Positions 35,210 through 43,772 of a stretch of DNA of 64,000 bases are shown piece after piece. The notes below the pieces were generated by a model. That model saw nothing but the letters and a program-made list of their open reading frames with translations, was not told where the DNA came from and searched no databases. Location of the stretch: assembly GCF_037440165.1 (NCBI RefSeq), contig NZ_JBBIUQ010000004.1:115207-179206 (forward strand). Reading direction: 5' to 3'. Each line of letters opens with the position of its first letter. Within the stretch, counting starts at the first letter, position 1. A program made the translations under genes and the position numbers. The stretch comes from Ignavibacterium sp037440165 (GTDB lineage: Bacteria > Bacteroidota > Ignavibacteria > Ignavibacteriales > Ignavibacteriaceae).

Positions 35210-36400
35210 ATGAAAAATAAACTTACATTTTTTTTATTAATAATATTATCAATATGTGTTAATGCTCAGTGGCAGTCAATCAATAATGGTTTGGGAAGCC
35301 TTCAGATAAAAGGTTTGGGTGTTGCAGGAAACGATTTGATTGCTGTTACTGCTGATCAGGGAATATTTGTATCGAATAATAATGGAAATTCCTGGACTGT
35401 TCATCCTCAAAATTCATCAATTCTAAATTTCAACATCAACAGTTCATCTTATGATTGGTTTACTTTTAACGGAATGATGATATATGGTCAAGGAATTTTA
35501 GCAAGCATAAACAGCAGTATAATTGCGAATATACCAATCAGTGGAATCGCAAATACTTTCTTTACCGCCTGGGCTAATGATTTTGGTACAAATGGGGAAA
35601 CCGTATTAGCGACTAATGGTGGAGGTGTTTATTATGCTTCAAATTTTTCCTCCACAAGCTGGACACAAATCCCCGGATTAAATAATGCAAATGCACTGTC
35701 CGTTATTGGATTGGCAATTTATACTCCTGACAATGATGATTATTTATTAGTTGCAACAAACGACGGAATGTACATCTCACCCGCAAACAGTCTCTCAAAT
35801 TTATCACCATTTAATACCGGTTTAGGTTCTAATGTAATACGGAATTTGGTTGGACAAATTGCATTAACTCAAAATGGCGTTTACCTTTTAACAGATGATA
35901 ATGGACTTACAAATGGTTGGCAAACACTATATCCTTCAGGTGATTTCAGAACGATGGTGTTTGAATACCTCGGGGGTAAGATGTATTTCTTCGGAAATAA
36001 TGTTGGAATCGTATTTAGTGGAAATACTCCTTCGAATGAAGATTTGAAAGGTATTACAGATGGTGCGATAACATCTTGCGCATTACAATATCTTGGACAG
36101 TGCGGTGGTTATATTTATGTTGGGACAGAAACAGGTGGAGTATTCAGAAAACAATTTGTAATTACTTCGGTTGATGATGAAATAATTGCAGATAAATTTG
36201 AGTTACATCAAAACTATCCCAAAACATTCAATCCAAACACAACCTTAAATTTCACAATTCCAACTTCTGAGTTTGTTACACTTAAAGTTTATGATGTTCT
36301 TGGAAATGAAGTAGCAACTCTTGTGAATGAAAACTTAACTGCTGGAAATCATTCTTATAACTTTGATGCTAACAAGTTTACCAGCAAAGTGTATTTCTAA
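35210..36400 (+). CDS. secreted repeat protein with truncated T9SS signal
   Basis: 396 residues with signal peptide MKNKLTFFLLIILSICVNAQ. The body has BNR/sortilin-like blade motifs (GIFVSNNNGNSWTV, DGMYISPANSLS). The C-terminus starts a type A sorting domain (LHQNYPKTFNPNTTLNFTIP, LKVYDVLGNEVATLVNE) but stops at KVYF: a TAA at 36398-36400 replaces the usual Tyr codon, and the same frame continues KLQAGSFVETKKINILV to a second stop at 36454. The motif itself has drifted (PKTFNP for PNPFNP). This looks like a recent nonsense mutation that removes the last 18 residues needed for T9SS export, so the gene may be decaying. Confidence 0.8.
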   Translation: MKNKLTFFLLIILSICVNAQWQSINNGLGSLQIKGLGVAGNDLIAVTADQGIFVSNNNGNSWTVHPQNSSILNFNINSSSYDWFTFNGMMIYGQGILASINSSIIANIPISGIANTFFTAWANDFGTNGETVLATNGGGVYYASNFSSTSWTQIPGLNNANALSVIGLAIYTPDNDDYLLVATNDGMYISPANSLSNLSPFNTGLGSNVIRNLVGQIALTQNGVYLLTDDNGLTNGWQTLYPSGDFRTMVFEYLGGKMYFFGNNVGIVFSGNTPSNEDLKGITDGAITSCALQYLGQCGGYIYVGTETGGVFRKQFVITSVDDEIIADKFELHQNYPKTFNPNTTLNFTIPTSEFVTLKVYDVLGNEVATLVNENLTAGNHSYNFDANKFTSKVYF

Positions 36401-36472
36401 AAACTTCAGGCTGGTTCTTTTGTAGAAACTAAAAAAATAAATATTCTAGTATAAACATAGAAAGGAATTTGT

Positions 36473-37771
36473 ATGAAAATTAAAATTGTGATATTACTCT
36501 TCTTTGGAATAATTTCAACATCAATTGCACAGTGGGTTAAAGTTAGCGATATAAAAGTTGGAGTTGGGGGGAATATTTTCTCACACAATTCAACATTAAT
36601 TTTGACCGGATATTTCAGTGGGTTCAAAATGTACCGTTCAGATAATGGAGGTGCAACTTGGACCAGCATAGCAGATAGATTTCCTTATCATGTCTATGAT
36701 GTATTTAGTTACAATAATGAAATCTTTGGGGTAACAACAACTCTCGGCTCTGATACATCTCGATTTTATGTTTCAAACGATAATGGATTGAACTGGTCGG
36801 AACGCTCAAACATTCCTTCTGTAACGGGAAATGGAGCAATTCTTTCACTGACAGCAGATGGAAACACACTTTATGCAGTCTCAAACCGGAAATCTTTTTA
36901 TATATCGACAGATAACGGCTTGACCTGGACTGAAAAAATTATAACTATATCCGCATCCGGTAATCTTGTCTCGTTTGCAGCAAGCGGAAATAATTTTGTT
37001 TCTGTTATTCTTGGAATAGGGGCGGTAATTTCAACAAATGGTGGTCAAACTTGGGAAATTAAAAATCCAGTTAGTTCTACAATTACTTCAGTCTATTATT
37101 TTAATGGAAAGATATTTGGTAATGGAGGCCTATTTATTTTTAATAACAATACCAATAACTGGGATGCATCCACAGGACTTCCCGATGCGCTCTCATTTCA
37201 AATTCCAGTAAGTATGACGGGGTATGGTAACTTAGTTTTTTCATACTTTGTAGGATTTTTAACAAGTCAAGGGTCGGTATATTCTTCCAGTGATGGTGGA
37301 TTAAACTGGACAATATTAAATTCTACTGGGTTGCCCACAACAGTAAGTCCTGGTGCATCACAAAGTGCAATAACTGCGACCTCAACAAATTTATTTCTAT
37401 ACAATCAAACCCAAAGTGGTTCAACGGTAGACACAGCTAAGACAGGAGTTTATAGAACCATAATCTCAACAACATCAATAGAAAATTTGGAAAACTTACC
37501 AACGAAATTTTCGCTCTCACAAAATTATCCAAATCCTTTCAACCCAAGCACAACAATCAGTTTTACAATTCCACAATCTGAATTTGTTACGCTGAAAGTT
37601 TATGATGTTCTGGGAAATGAAGTGGCGATGCTTGTTACTGAATACAAGAGTGCTGGAACATACAATGTTCAATTTTCAACTAACAATTTACATTTATCAA
37701 GTGGAATTTATTTTTACCGAATACAGGCTGGTCAGTTTAATGAAGTAAAGAAGATGGTTTTAGCGAAGTAG
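36473..37771 (+). CDS. T9SS-exported BNR-repeat protein
   Basis: 432 residues with signal peptide (MKIKIVILLFFGIISTSIAQ) and repeated SxDxGxxW blades (RSDNGGATWTS, VSNDNGLNWSE, ISTDNGLTWTE, SSSDGGLNWTI), as in sialidase/sortilin-type beta-propellers. The C-terminal type A sorting domain is complete: LSQNYPNPFNPSTTISFTIP through GIYFYRIQAGQFNEVKKMVLAK. It is a divergent neighbour of the truncated gene just upstream and probably arose by duplication. Role at the cell surface unknown. AAGGAA precedes the ATG. Confidence 0.87.
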   Translation: MKIKIVILLFFGIISTSIAQWVKVSDIKVGVGGNIFSHNSTLILTGYFSGFKMYRSDNGGATWTSIADRFPYHVYDVFSYNNEIFGVTTTLGSDTSRFYVSNDNGLNWSERSNIPSVTGNGAILSLTADGNTLYAVSNRKSFYISTDNGLTWTEKIITISASGNLVSFAASGNNFVSVILGIGAVISTNGGQTWEIKNPVSSTITSVYYFNGKIFGNGGLFIFNNNTNNWDASTGLPDALSFQIPVSMTGYGNLVFSYFVGFLTSQGSVYSSSDGGLNWTILNSTGLPTTVSPGASQSAITATSTNLFLYNQTQSGSTVDTAKTGVYRTIISTTSIENLENLPTKFSLSQNYPNPFNPSTTISFTIPQSEFVTLKVYDVLGNEVAMLVTEYKSAGTYNVQFSTNNLHLSSGIYFYRIQAGQFNEVKKMVLAK

Positions 37772-37802
37772 AAATTTAATTTTCCTTTTATAACTATATC
37801 GT

Positions 37803-37838
37803 AGGAACTTCAGATTTCTTGCTATCACTGAAGTTCCT
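37803..37838. terminator. convergent-gene terminator hairpin
   Basis: Perfect arms AGGAACTTCAG and CTGAAGTTCCT with a 14-base loop, followed by TTCTT on the plus strand, between the convergent secreted-protein gene and the carboxylase gene. Confidence 0.75.
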
Positions 37839-37841
37839 TTC

Positions 37842-39497
37842 TTATGTCTGAATTACTCCCGGATTGAACTTAGGTATTTCAGGATTATGATTTGCAGCTT
37901 CTATACAAAGTGAAACCCATTCCCGAGTTTTTGCAGGTTCAATTATTTCATCAATCCAAAGTCTTGCTGATGCATAAACAGGATTACTTTTTTCATCGTA
38001 TGATTTCAAAATTTCACTGAGAAGTTTTTGCTTATCTTCTTCACTGAATTTGTGTCCGCTTTTTTCTTCCTGTTTAAGTTTAATGTCTAACAAGACACTG
38101 CTTGCCTGATTTCCACCCATAACAGAAATTTTCGCATTCGGATATGCGAAGATAAATCTTGGATCATAAGCTTTACCGCACATTGCGTAATTACCGGCTC
38201 CGAAACTGTTGCCAAGAATAATTGTAATTTTAGGAACAACTGAATTGGCTACTGCATTTACCATTTTTGCACCGTCTTTAATTATTCCACCGTGTTCGGC
38301 TTTACTGCCAACCATAAAACCTGTTACATCCTGCAAGAACAACAATGGGATTTTTTTCTGATTACAGTTCATAATAAATCTTGTTGCTTTGTCCGCTGAA
38401 TCAGAATAAATAACTCCGCCAATCTGCATTTCGCCTTGTTCGGTTTTAACAACACTTCTCTGATTTGCAACTATTCCTACAGCCCAGCCATCAATTCTTG
38501 CATAAGCTGTAATTAAAGTTTTTCCATAACCAGCTTTGTATTCATCAATCTCTGAATTGTCAACAATTCGTGCAATCACTTCATACATATCGTATGGCTT
38601 AATTGTATCTTCAGGAAGAATGGAATAAATTTCTTTTGGTTCGAACTTAGGCGGCTTTGATTCAATTCTATTGAAACCGGCTTTTGGATAATCACCAAAT
38701 TTTGAAACAAGATTTCTGATTTGTGCAATACATTCTTCATCATTTTTCAATATGTAATCAGTAACACCGGAAATGTTTGATTGAACTCTTGCACCGCCCA
38801 ATGATTCGTTATCAATCACTTCACCTATTGCTGCTTTAACGAGATGTGAACCTGCAAGAAAAACAGAACCTTCACCTTCAACAATCAGTGCTTCGTCAGA
38901 CATAATCGGAAGATAAGCTCCGCCTGCTACACATGGACCCATTATTGCTGCGATTTGTGGAATTCCCAATGAAGACATCTTGGCATTGTTACGAAAGATT
39001 CTTCCGAAGTGATCTTTATCCGGAAAAATTTCATCCTGTAATGGAAGGAAGACACCAGCACTATCAACGAGATAAATAATTGGAAGGCGATTTTCCATTG
39101 CAATTTCCTGTGCACGAAGATTTTTCTTTGCTGTAATTGGAAACCATGCGCCTGCTTTTACAGTTGCGTCATTAGCTACAATTACACAGAGTCTGTTATG
39201 AATTTTTCCAATTCCATAAATAGTTCCTGATGATGGTGCGCCACCAAATTCTTCGTACATTCCATAAGCAGCTAGAGTGCTTAGTTCAAAAAAATCATTT
39301 GGATTATCAACAAGCTTAGAAATTCTTTCGCGTGCAGTAAGTTTACCTTTCGCTTTATGTTTTTCAATGGCTTTCTTGCCGCCGCCTTCTTTAACTTTTT
39401 CTTTGAGTCCTTCTATTTTGCGAAGAAGTTCTTTCTGAAAATCTTCCCGTTTAAGAGAAGCTTCAGATTCTTTAGGTTGTAAGCCAATAATTTTCAT
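37842..39497 (-). CDS. acyl-CoA carboxylase carboxyltransferase (beta) subunit, MccB-like
   Basis: About 551 residues, family length. The two crotonase-like halves are visible: LTARERISKLVDNPNDFFEL, GRIFRNNAKMSSLGIPQIAAIMGPCVAGGAYLPIMSDEA and SVFLAGSHLVKAAIGEVIDNESLGGA in the first, LLFLQDVTGFMVGSKAEHGGIIKDGAKMV and ITIILGNSFGAGNYAMCGKAYDPRF in the second. This pattern is closest to methylcrotonyl-CoA carboxylase beta; propionyl-CoA or other acyl-CoA specificity is possible. It transfers carboxyl from carboxybiotin; the biotin-carrying alpha subunit is not in the window. The ATG at 39497 is preferred over the TTG two codons earlier. Acyl-CoA dehydrogenase upstream fits leucine or branched-chain acid catabolism. 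Confidence 0.9.
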   Translation of the reverse strand: MKIIGLQPKESEASLKREDFQKELLRKIEGLKEKVKEGGGKKAIEKHKAKGKLTARERISKLVDNPNDFFELSTLAAYGMYEEFGGAPSSGTIYGIGKIHNRLCVIVANDATVKAGAWFPITAKKNLRAQEIAMENRLPIIYLVDSAGVFLPLQDEIFPDKDHFGRIFRNNAKMSSLGIPQIAAIMGPCVAGGAYLPIMSDEALIVEGEGSVFLAGSHLVKAAIGEVIDNESLGGARVQSNISGVTDYILKNDEECIAQIRNLVSKFGDYPKAGFNRIESKPPKFEPKEIYSILPEDTIKPYDMYEVIARIVDNSEIDEYKAGYGKTLITAYARIDGWAVGIVANQRSVVKTEQGEMQIGGVIYSDSADKATRFIMNCNQKKIPLLFLQDVTGFMVGSKAEHGGIIKDGAKMVNAVANSVVPKITIILGNSFGAGNYAMCGKAYDPRFIFAYPNAKISVMGGNQASSVLLDIKLKQEEKSGHKFSEEDKQKLLSEILKSYDEKSNPVYASARLWIDEIIEPAKTREWVSLCIEAANHNPEIPKFNPGVIQT

Positions 39498-39516
39498 ATT
39501 CAATCCAATAATTTTT

Positions 39517-39580
39517 TAACCACAGATTAACACAGATTTACACAAAAAAAATCTGAGATAATCTGTGTTATCTGTGGTTA
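39517..39580. repeat. left palindromic repeat of the GxxExxY cassette
   Basis: 64 bases that fold on themselves: TAACCACAGAT at the left, ATCTGTGGTTA at the right, with ACACAGATT/AATCTGTGT inside and an A-rich loop. A second diverged copy lies at 39973-40036. Together they bracket the GxxExxY gene with only 6 and 11 bases to spare. Confidence 0.85.
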
Positions 39581-39586
39581 GAACAT

Positions 39587-39961
39587 TTAAAGTACAAATC
39601 TTTTAATACCTTGCTTAAGATCTTTTACATTGAAATTTATTAAAAGACCAAGCTTTATGTTAGATAGTTTCAAATATGTTAGTAGCTGAGCAATATGTAC
39701 ATCATTTATTGCCTCAACTGATTTCAATTCAACAATCACGCTGTTGTTCACGATCAAATCAATCCTGTATCCAGCATCTAATTTTATTTCATCATAGATA
39801 ACAGGAAGAGATTTTTCAACTTCTACCTCATATTTCATTTTCTTTAATTCATATTTAAGACAAATCTGATAAGTAGACTCTAATAAGCCAGGTCCTAATT
39901 TTGAATGAACTTTGTAAGCACATCCAATAATATCATAACTTATTTTGTTTAATACTTCCAT
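39587..39961 (-). CDS. GxxExxY family protein (PD-(D/E)XK-like fold)
   Basis: 124 residues from the ATG at 39961; the longer frame would start at a GTG within the flanking repeat (39979). NKISYDIIGCAYKVHSKLGPGLLESTYQICL contains the name-giving GLLESTY. DAGYRIDLIVNNSVIVELKSVEAI has the D...E-x-K nuclease-like core, followed by HIAQLLTYLKLSNIKLGLLINFNV. The family (GxxExxY/DUF5618-type) is thought to be a PD-(D/E)XK nuclease relative of unknown role. It lies between the acyl-CoA dehydrogenase and carboxylase genes, same strand, tightly enclosed by palindromic repeats, suggesting a small inserted unit. Confidence 0.88.
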   Translation of the reverse strand: MEVLNKISYDIIGCAYKVHSKLGPGLLESTYQICLKYELKKMKYEVEVEKSLPVIYDEIKLDAGYRIDLIVNNSVIVELKSVEAINDVHIAQLLTYLKLSNIKLGLLINFNVKDLKQGIKRFVL

Positions 39962-39972
39962 AAATGATTGTT

Positions 39973-40036
39973 TAGCCACAGATTAAAACAGATTTCTACA
40001 AAAATAATCTGAGTTAATCTGTGGAATCTGTGGTTA
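39973..40036. repeat. right palindromic repeat of the GxxExxY cassette
   Basis: 64 bases with the same design as 39517-39580: TAGCCACAGATT at the left, AATCTGTGGTTA at the right, ACAGATT and AATCTG inner arms, A-rich loop. It ends 10 bases before the acyl-CoA dehydrogenase stop codon. Confidence 0.85.
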
Positions 40037-40046
40037 AATTTCTTGT

Positions 40047-41204
40047 TTAATCCTTAAGCAAATCTTTTGCGATAACAATTCTCTGTATTTCAGATGTACC
40101 TTCACCGATAGTGAGAAGTTTAACATCACGATAAAACTTTTCAACGGGATATTCTTTAATATATCCGTATCCACCAAAAATCTGAACAGCTTCGCTTGCT
40201 GCTTTCTCTGCAATTTCGCTAGCGAATAATTTTGCTTCTGCCGCTTCTTTAGTGTTTGGAATACCGTTATCTTTCATCCACGCAGCACGATAAGTTAACA
40301 TTCTTGCAGCTTCAATGTTTGTATGCATCTCTGCAAGCTTAAATTGCGTCGCCTGAAACTCTGATAAAAATTTTCCAAACTGTTTTCGTTCATTTGTGTA
40401 TTTAAGACAAGCATCAAGACAACCTTGAGCTAATCCAATACTCAATGCTGCAATTGATATTCTTCCGCCTTCAAGAACCTGCATTGAATTGATGAACCCC
40501 ATTCCTTCATCGCCTAGTAAATTTTCTTTTGGTACTTTGCAATTTTCAAATGCAAGCTGAGTTGTATCACTTGCCCGCATACCAAGTTTATTTTCTTTCT
40601 TACCGATAATTAATCCTTCAATGCCTTTTTCAAGAATGAAAGCCGAGATTCCTTTTTTGCCTGCATCTTTATTTGTGATTGCCATAACAACATAAGTCTC
40701 ACCAACAGTACCGTGAGTTGTAAATTGTTTTGAACCATTGAGAACATAATAGTCGCCTTCTTTAACAGCATTACTTTTTAATCCTGCAGCATCACTTCCT
40801 GAAACAGCTTCTGTTAACCCCCACGCGCCGATTTTTTTTCCGCTTGCCAGATCAGGCAAGTATTTTTTCTTTTGTTGTTCATTGCCAAAAAGGTTGATGT
40901 GATTTGTACAAAGGCCGTTGTGAGCAGCAACAGATAGAGCTACAGAAGGATCTACCTTAGAAAGCTCTTCAATGATTAAAGCATATTCAGTATAGCCAAG
41001 CCCGGCACCACCATATTCTTCAGGCACCAAAATTCCCATAAATCCAAGCTCACCAAGATTCTGCATTATCTCCATCGGGAATTTTTGTGATTCATCGTAC
41101 TCCATAATTACAGGACGAATATTCTTTTCCGCAAACTCTCTGATTGTATTACGAATCATTATCTGATTATCGGTTAGTTCAAGTAAAAATGGTTGTGCTG
41201 CCAT
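40047..41204 (-). CDS. acyl-CoA dehydrogenase
   Basis: About 385 residues, full length. FAD-binding and catalytic signatures are visible: GGAGLGYTEYALIIEELSKVDPSVALSVAAHNGL, GAWGLTEAVSGSDAAGL (signature 1), ERKQFGKFLSEFQATQFKLAEM, and QIFGGYGYIKEYPVEKFYRDVKLLTIGEGTSEIQRIVIA, where the Glu of GEGTSEIQ is the catalytic base. It oxidises an acyl-CoA to the enoyl-CoA. With the adjacent MccB-like carboxylase, isovaleryl-CoA or another short branched-chain substrate is plausible. I prefer the ATG at 41204, with AGAGG 9 bases before it, over 41213. Confidence 0.93.
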   Translation of the reverse strand: MAAQPFLLELTDNQIMIRNTIREFAEKNIRPVIMEYDESQKFPMEIMQNLGELGFMGILVPEEYGGAGLGYTEYALIIEELSKVDPSVALSVAAHNGLCTNHINLFGNEQQKKKYLPDLASGKKIGAWGLTEAVSGSDAAGLKSNAVKEGDYYVLNGSKQFTTHGTVGETYVVMAITNKDAGKKGISAFILEKGIEGLIIGKKENKLGMRASDTTQLAFENCKVPKENLLGDEGMGFINSMQVLEGGRISIAALSIGLAQGCLDACLKYTNERKQFGKFLSEFQATQFKLAEMHTNIEAARMLTYRAAWMKDNGIPNTKEAAEAKLFASEIAEKAASEAVQIFGGYGYIKEYPVEKFYRDVKLLTIGEGTSEIQRIVIAKDLLKD

Positions 41205-41238
41205 TACTAACATCCTCTGTTATTTTTAATTGTTTTAT

Positions 41239-41303
41239 CTTCGTGTCTTGGTGTCTTTGTGGCAGCAAAGGAGTGGTGCCACGAAGACACGAAGGCACTA
41301 AGG
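41239..41303. repeat. solo palindromic repeat between acd and meaB
   Basis: Left arm 41239-41264 (starts CTTCGTGTCTTGG, ends TTTGTGGCA) and right arm 41278-41303 (starts TGCCACGAAGACACG) are complementary at 22 of 26 positions. Within each arm the unit CTTxGTGxCTT repeats. It resembles the ends of the GxxExxY cassette in design but contains no ORF. Confidence 0.75.
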
Positions 41304-41309
41304 TTTTAT

Positions 41310-42263
41310 TTATTGATTGTTAACGAACTGTTGTAAAATTTCTTCAGCAATATGATATGGAGACGAATTACCTAATACTACTTTCTTCAGGGACGAATTT
41401 AATAAATTTTCTCTGTCTTCACTCCAAAGTTTTTCTCTTAATTTGCTCTCAACAATTTCTTTAATTCTTAGCTTTGTCTGGCGTTGTCTTTTCGGGTGGA
41501 AAAGATTTTTACTAATTAAAAAAGATTTATGTTTTTCTATTTCTTCAGCTATTTCATCAATCCCTTTATTTTCAGATGCAACTGCTTTTACAATTTTTGG
41601 CAGCCACGAATTTTCATCGTGTTCTTTAATCATTAAAATTGTTTGAAGAGCAGTATAAGCCTGCTGAGAACCCGGACGATCACATTTATTGAGTACAAAC
41701 AAATCTGCTATTTCCATCAAACCAGCTTTCATTGCCTGAACTGAATCTCCGCTTTCTGGAACAAGCACTACTACAGTTGTATCAGCAGCTTGTGCAATAT
41801 CAAGTTCACTTTGACCAACACCAACGGTTTCGAGAATTATAATATCAAATCCTGCCGCATCGAGAATATCAGCAGCATCAATTGCTTTTTTCGAAAGTCC
41901 GCCGAGACTTCCTCGAGTTGCCATACTGCGGATGAAAACTCCTGAATCCATTCCAATATCACTCATTCGAACCCGATCGCCAAGTAATGCGCCACCAGTA
42001 AATGGTGAAGTTGGATCTACGGCTATTATTCCAACTTTTTTATTCTGCTTTCTGTAAAGCTTTGTAAGCTGATTAGTAATTGTACTTTTGCCTGCGCCAG
42101 GAGGACCAGTAATTCCAATTCGATAAGCATTCCCAACTTTGCTGTATAATTCCTTTAGATATTCCGATGTCATATTATTATCTGATTCGATAAACGAAAT
42201 GGCTCGTGCAACAGACCTTCTGTCACCATTTAATAATTTTTCAAGTAAAGATTTATCAATCAT
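41310..42263 (-). CDS. meaB: methylmalonyl-CoA mutase-associated GTPase
   Basis: 317-residue G3E-family GTPase that guards and reloads methylmalonyl-CoA mutase with adenosylcobalamin. Walker A GITGPPGAGKSTITNQL, VGIIAVDPTSPFTGGALLGDRVRM (switch region), GLSKKAIDAADILDAAGFDIIILETVGVGQSELD (G3 ETVGVG) and FVLNKCD (G4) are all present. No mutase subunit is in the window. Its position beside acyl-CoA dehydrogenase and carboxylase genes is consistent with propionyl-CoA metabolism. Confidence 0.95.
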   Translation of the reverse strand: MIDKSLLEKLLNGDRRSVARAISFIESDNNMTSEYLKELYSKVGNAYRIGITGPPGAGKSTITNQLTKLYRKQNKKVGIIAVDPTSPFTGGALLGDRVRMSDIGMDSGVFIRSMATRGSLGGLSKKAIDAADILDAAGFDIIILETVGVGQSELDIAQAADTTVVVLVPESGDSVQAMKAGLMEIADLFVLNKCDRPGSQQAYTALQTILMIKEHDENSWLPKIVKAVASENKGIDEIAEEIEKHKSFLISKNLFHPKRQRQTKLRIKEIVESKLREKLWSEDRENLLNSSLKKVVLGNSSPYHIAEEILQQFVNNQ

Positions 42264-42264
42264 T

Positions 42265-43191
42265 TTATGTCAAGTTATTTCTGAAAAAATCTAATGTAAT
42301 TTTTAACCCTTCATCAATTGTTGTAGAAGGCTTCCATCCAAATTTCTTAAGAAGTTTTTCCGAAGTTATTACACTTCTCATTTGCTCGCCGGGAGCTGCT
42401 GGTCCGTGCTTCTCTTCTTTGCCTGCTTTAGTTATTGAATTCAGCTTATGAAATAATTGATTAACATTCGTTTCAATACCAGTTCCGACATTATAAATAT
42501 CATTTGCAGAATCATTAAGAGTCAGAAGATTTGCTTTAACAACATCGCCAACAAAAACATAATCGCGGGTTTGTTCACCATTTCCATTGATGATTGGCTG
42601 TTCACCTTTTAAAAGTTTTGTTGAGAAAATAGCAACAACTCCTGCTTCACCGAAAGGATTTTGTCTTGGTCCGTAAATGTTCGCATATCGAAGAATTGTG
42701 TAATTCAGTCCGTATTCAGCATTGTAAAAATAAAGATATTTCTCAACTGCAAGTTTTGAAATACCGTAAGGCGAGCGTGGTTGAGAAGGATGATTTTCAT
42801 CAGCAGGGAAGTAAGACTGCTCGCCATAAACAGCACCACCAGTTGAAGCAAAGATAAGTTTCTGTACTTTGTATTTAACAGCGTTCTGCAAAAGATTTAT
42901 CGTTCCGATAATATTTGTGTTTGCATCAAATGCGGGATCTTTAACAGAGCGTCTGACATCCATCTGAGCAGCGTGATGATTTACCAAATCAAAATTCTCT
43001 TCACTGAATAATTTTTCAACTAACTCTCTATCGCAGATATTTCCTTTTACAAATTTTGCTTTCGGATTAATGTTCTTTTCAAATCCTGATGATAAATCAT
43101 CAAGCACAACAACTTGATAACCTTCCTTAACAAAAGCATCTGTAATATGTGAAGCAATAAATCCGGCTCCGCCGGTTACAAGAATTTTCAA
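42265..43191 (-). CDS. NAD-dependent sugar epimerase (UDP-glucose 4-epimerase-like)
   Basis: 308-residue extended short-chain dehydrogenase. Rossmann motif VTGGAGFIASH, HHAAQMDVRRSVKDPAFDANTNIIGTINLL, catalytic Ser-Tyr-Lys in FASTGGAVYGE and SPYGISKLAVEKYL, then RYANIYGPRQNPFGEAGVVAIF. The pattern is that of short bacterial GalE-like epimerases on UDP-sugars. It overlaps nadD by 4 bases and precedes meaB by one base. It could supply UDP-galactose or UDP-GalNAc for surface polysaccharide; that link is inference. Confidence 0.88.
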   Translation of the reverse strand: MKILVTGGAGFIASHITDAFVKEGYQVVVLDDLSSGFEKNINPKAKFVKGNICDRELVEKLFSEENFDLVNHHAAQMDVRRSVKDPAFDANTNIIGTINLLQNAVKYKVQKLIFASTGGAVYGEQSYFPADENHPSQPRSPYGISKLAVEKYLYFYNAEYGLNYTILRYANIYGPRQNPFGEAGVVAIFSTKLLKGEQPIINGNGEQTRDYVFVGDVVKANLLTLNDSANDIYNVGTGIETNVNQLFHKLNSITKAGKEEKHGPAAPGEQMRSVITSEKLLKKFGWKPSTTIDEGLKITLDFFRNNLT

Positions 43192-43772
43192 ATTTCCTCC
43201 GTGTATAATTTATGTTCAAGAATATATTTTTCAACTTCTTTTGGTACAAGATAATGAATTGGCAAGCCCTGATGAACTCTATGACGAATATCTGTAGCAC
43301 TGATTTCAATTCCTCTGGTTTGAACAAAAGTAGCTTGCTCAACATATTTATCGATGAATTCAACTGGCTGTGAGGACTTTCTTTTTAATACTATCACTTT
43401 AGCAAGTTTCATTATCTCATCAGGCTCTTTCCAGGTGTAAAATTTAAAGATGTTGTCATATCCAATAATCAATTCTATTTCGTCATAGTATTTTTTGAAC
43501 TCTCTGAGTGTGTCAATAGTGTATGAAACATCATGTTTTTTAATTTCAAAATCTGATACTTCAAAAAAATTCACACCTTCAATTGAAATTTTTATCATAT
43601 TAAGTCTGTCTTCCGGCGAGGAAGTTTTGATATTAGTTTTATGAGGTGAGATGTAAGTCGGAATAAAAATAATTTTATCAAGATTTCTTATCTCACGGAC
43701 AGACTGTGCAGTAATTAAATGACCGTGATGTATAGGATCAAATGTTCCACCGAAGATTCCGATTTTGCTCAT
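43188..43772 (-). CDS. nadD: nicotinate-nucleotide adenylyltransferase
   Basis: 194 residues. GIFGGTFDPIHHGHLITAQSV holds the nucleotidyltransferase GxFDPxHxGH motif; IFIPTYISPHK and the C-terminal TRGIEISATDIRHRVHQGLPIHYLVPKEVEKYI (ISSTxIR type) complete the family. It adenylates nicotinate mononucleotide in NAD synthesis. It overlaps the upstream gene by 4 bases (ATGA) and the downstream epimerase by 4. Confidence 0.95.
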   Translation of the reverse strand: MSKIGIFGGTFDPIHHGHLITAQSVREIRNLDKIIFIPTYISPHKTNIKTSSPEDRLNMIKISIEGVNFFEVSDFEIKKHDVSYTIDTLREFKKYYDEIELIIGYDNIFKFYTWKEPDEIMKLAKVIVLKRKSSQPVEFIDKYVEQATFVQTRGIEISATDIRHRVHQGLPIHYLVPKEVEKYILEHKLYTEEI

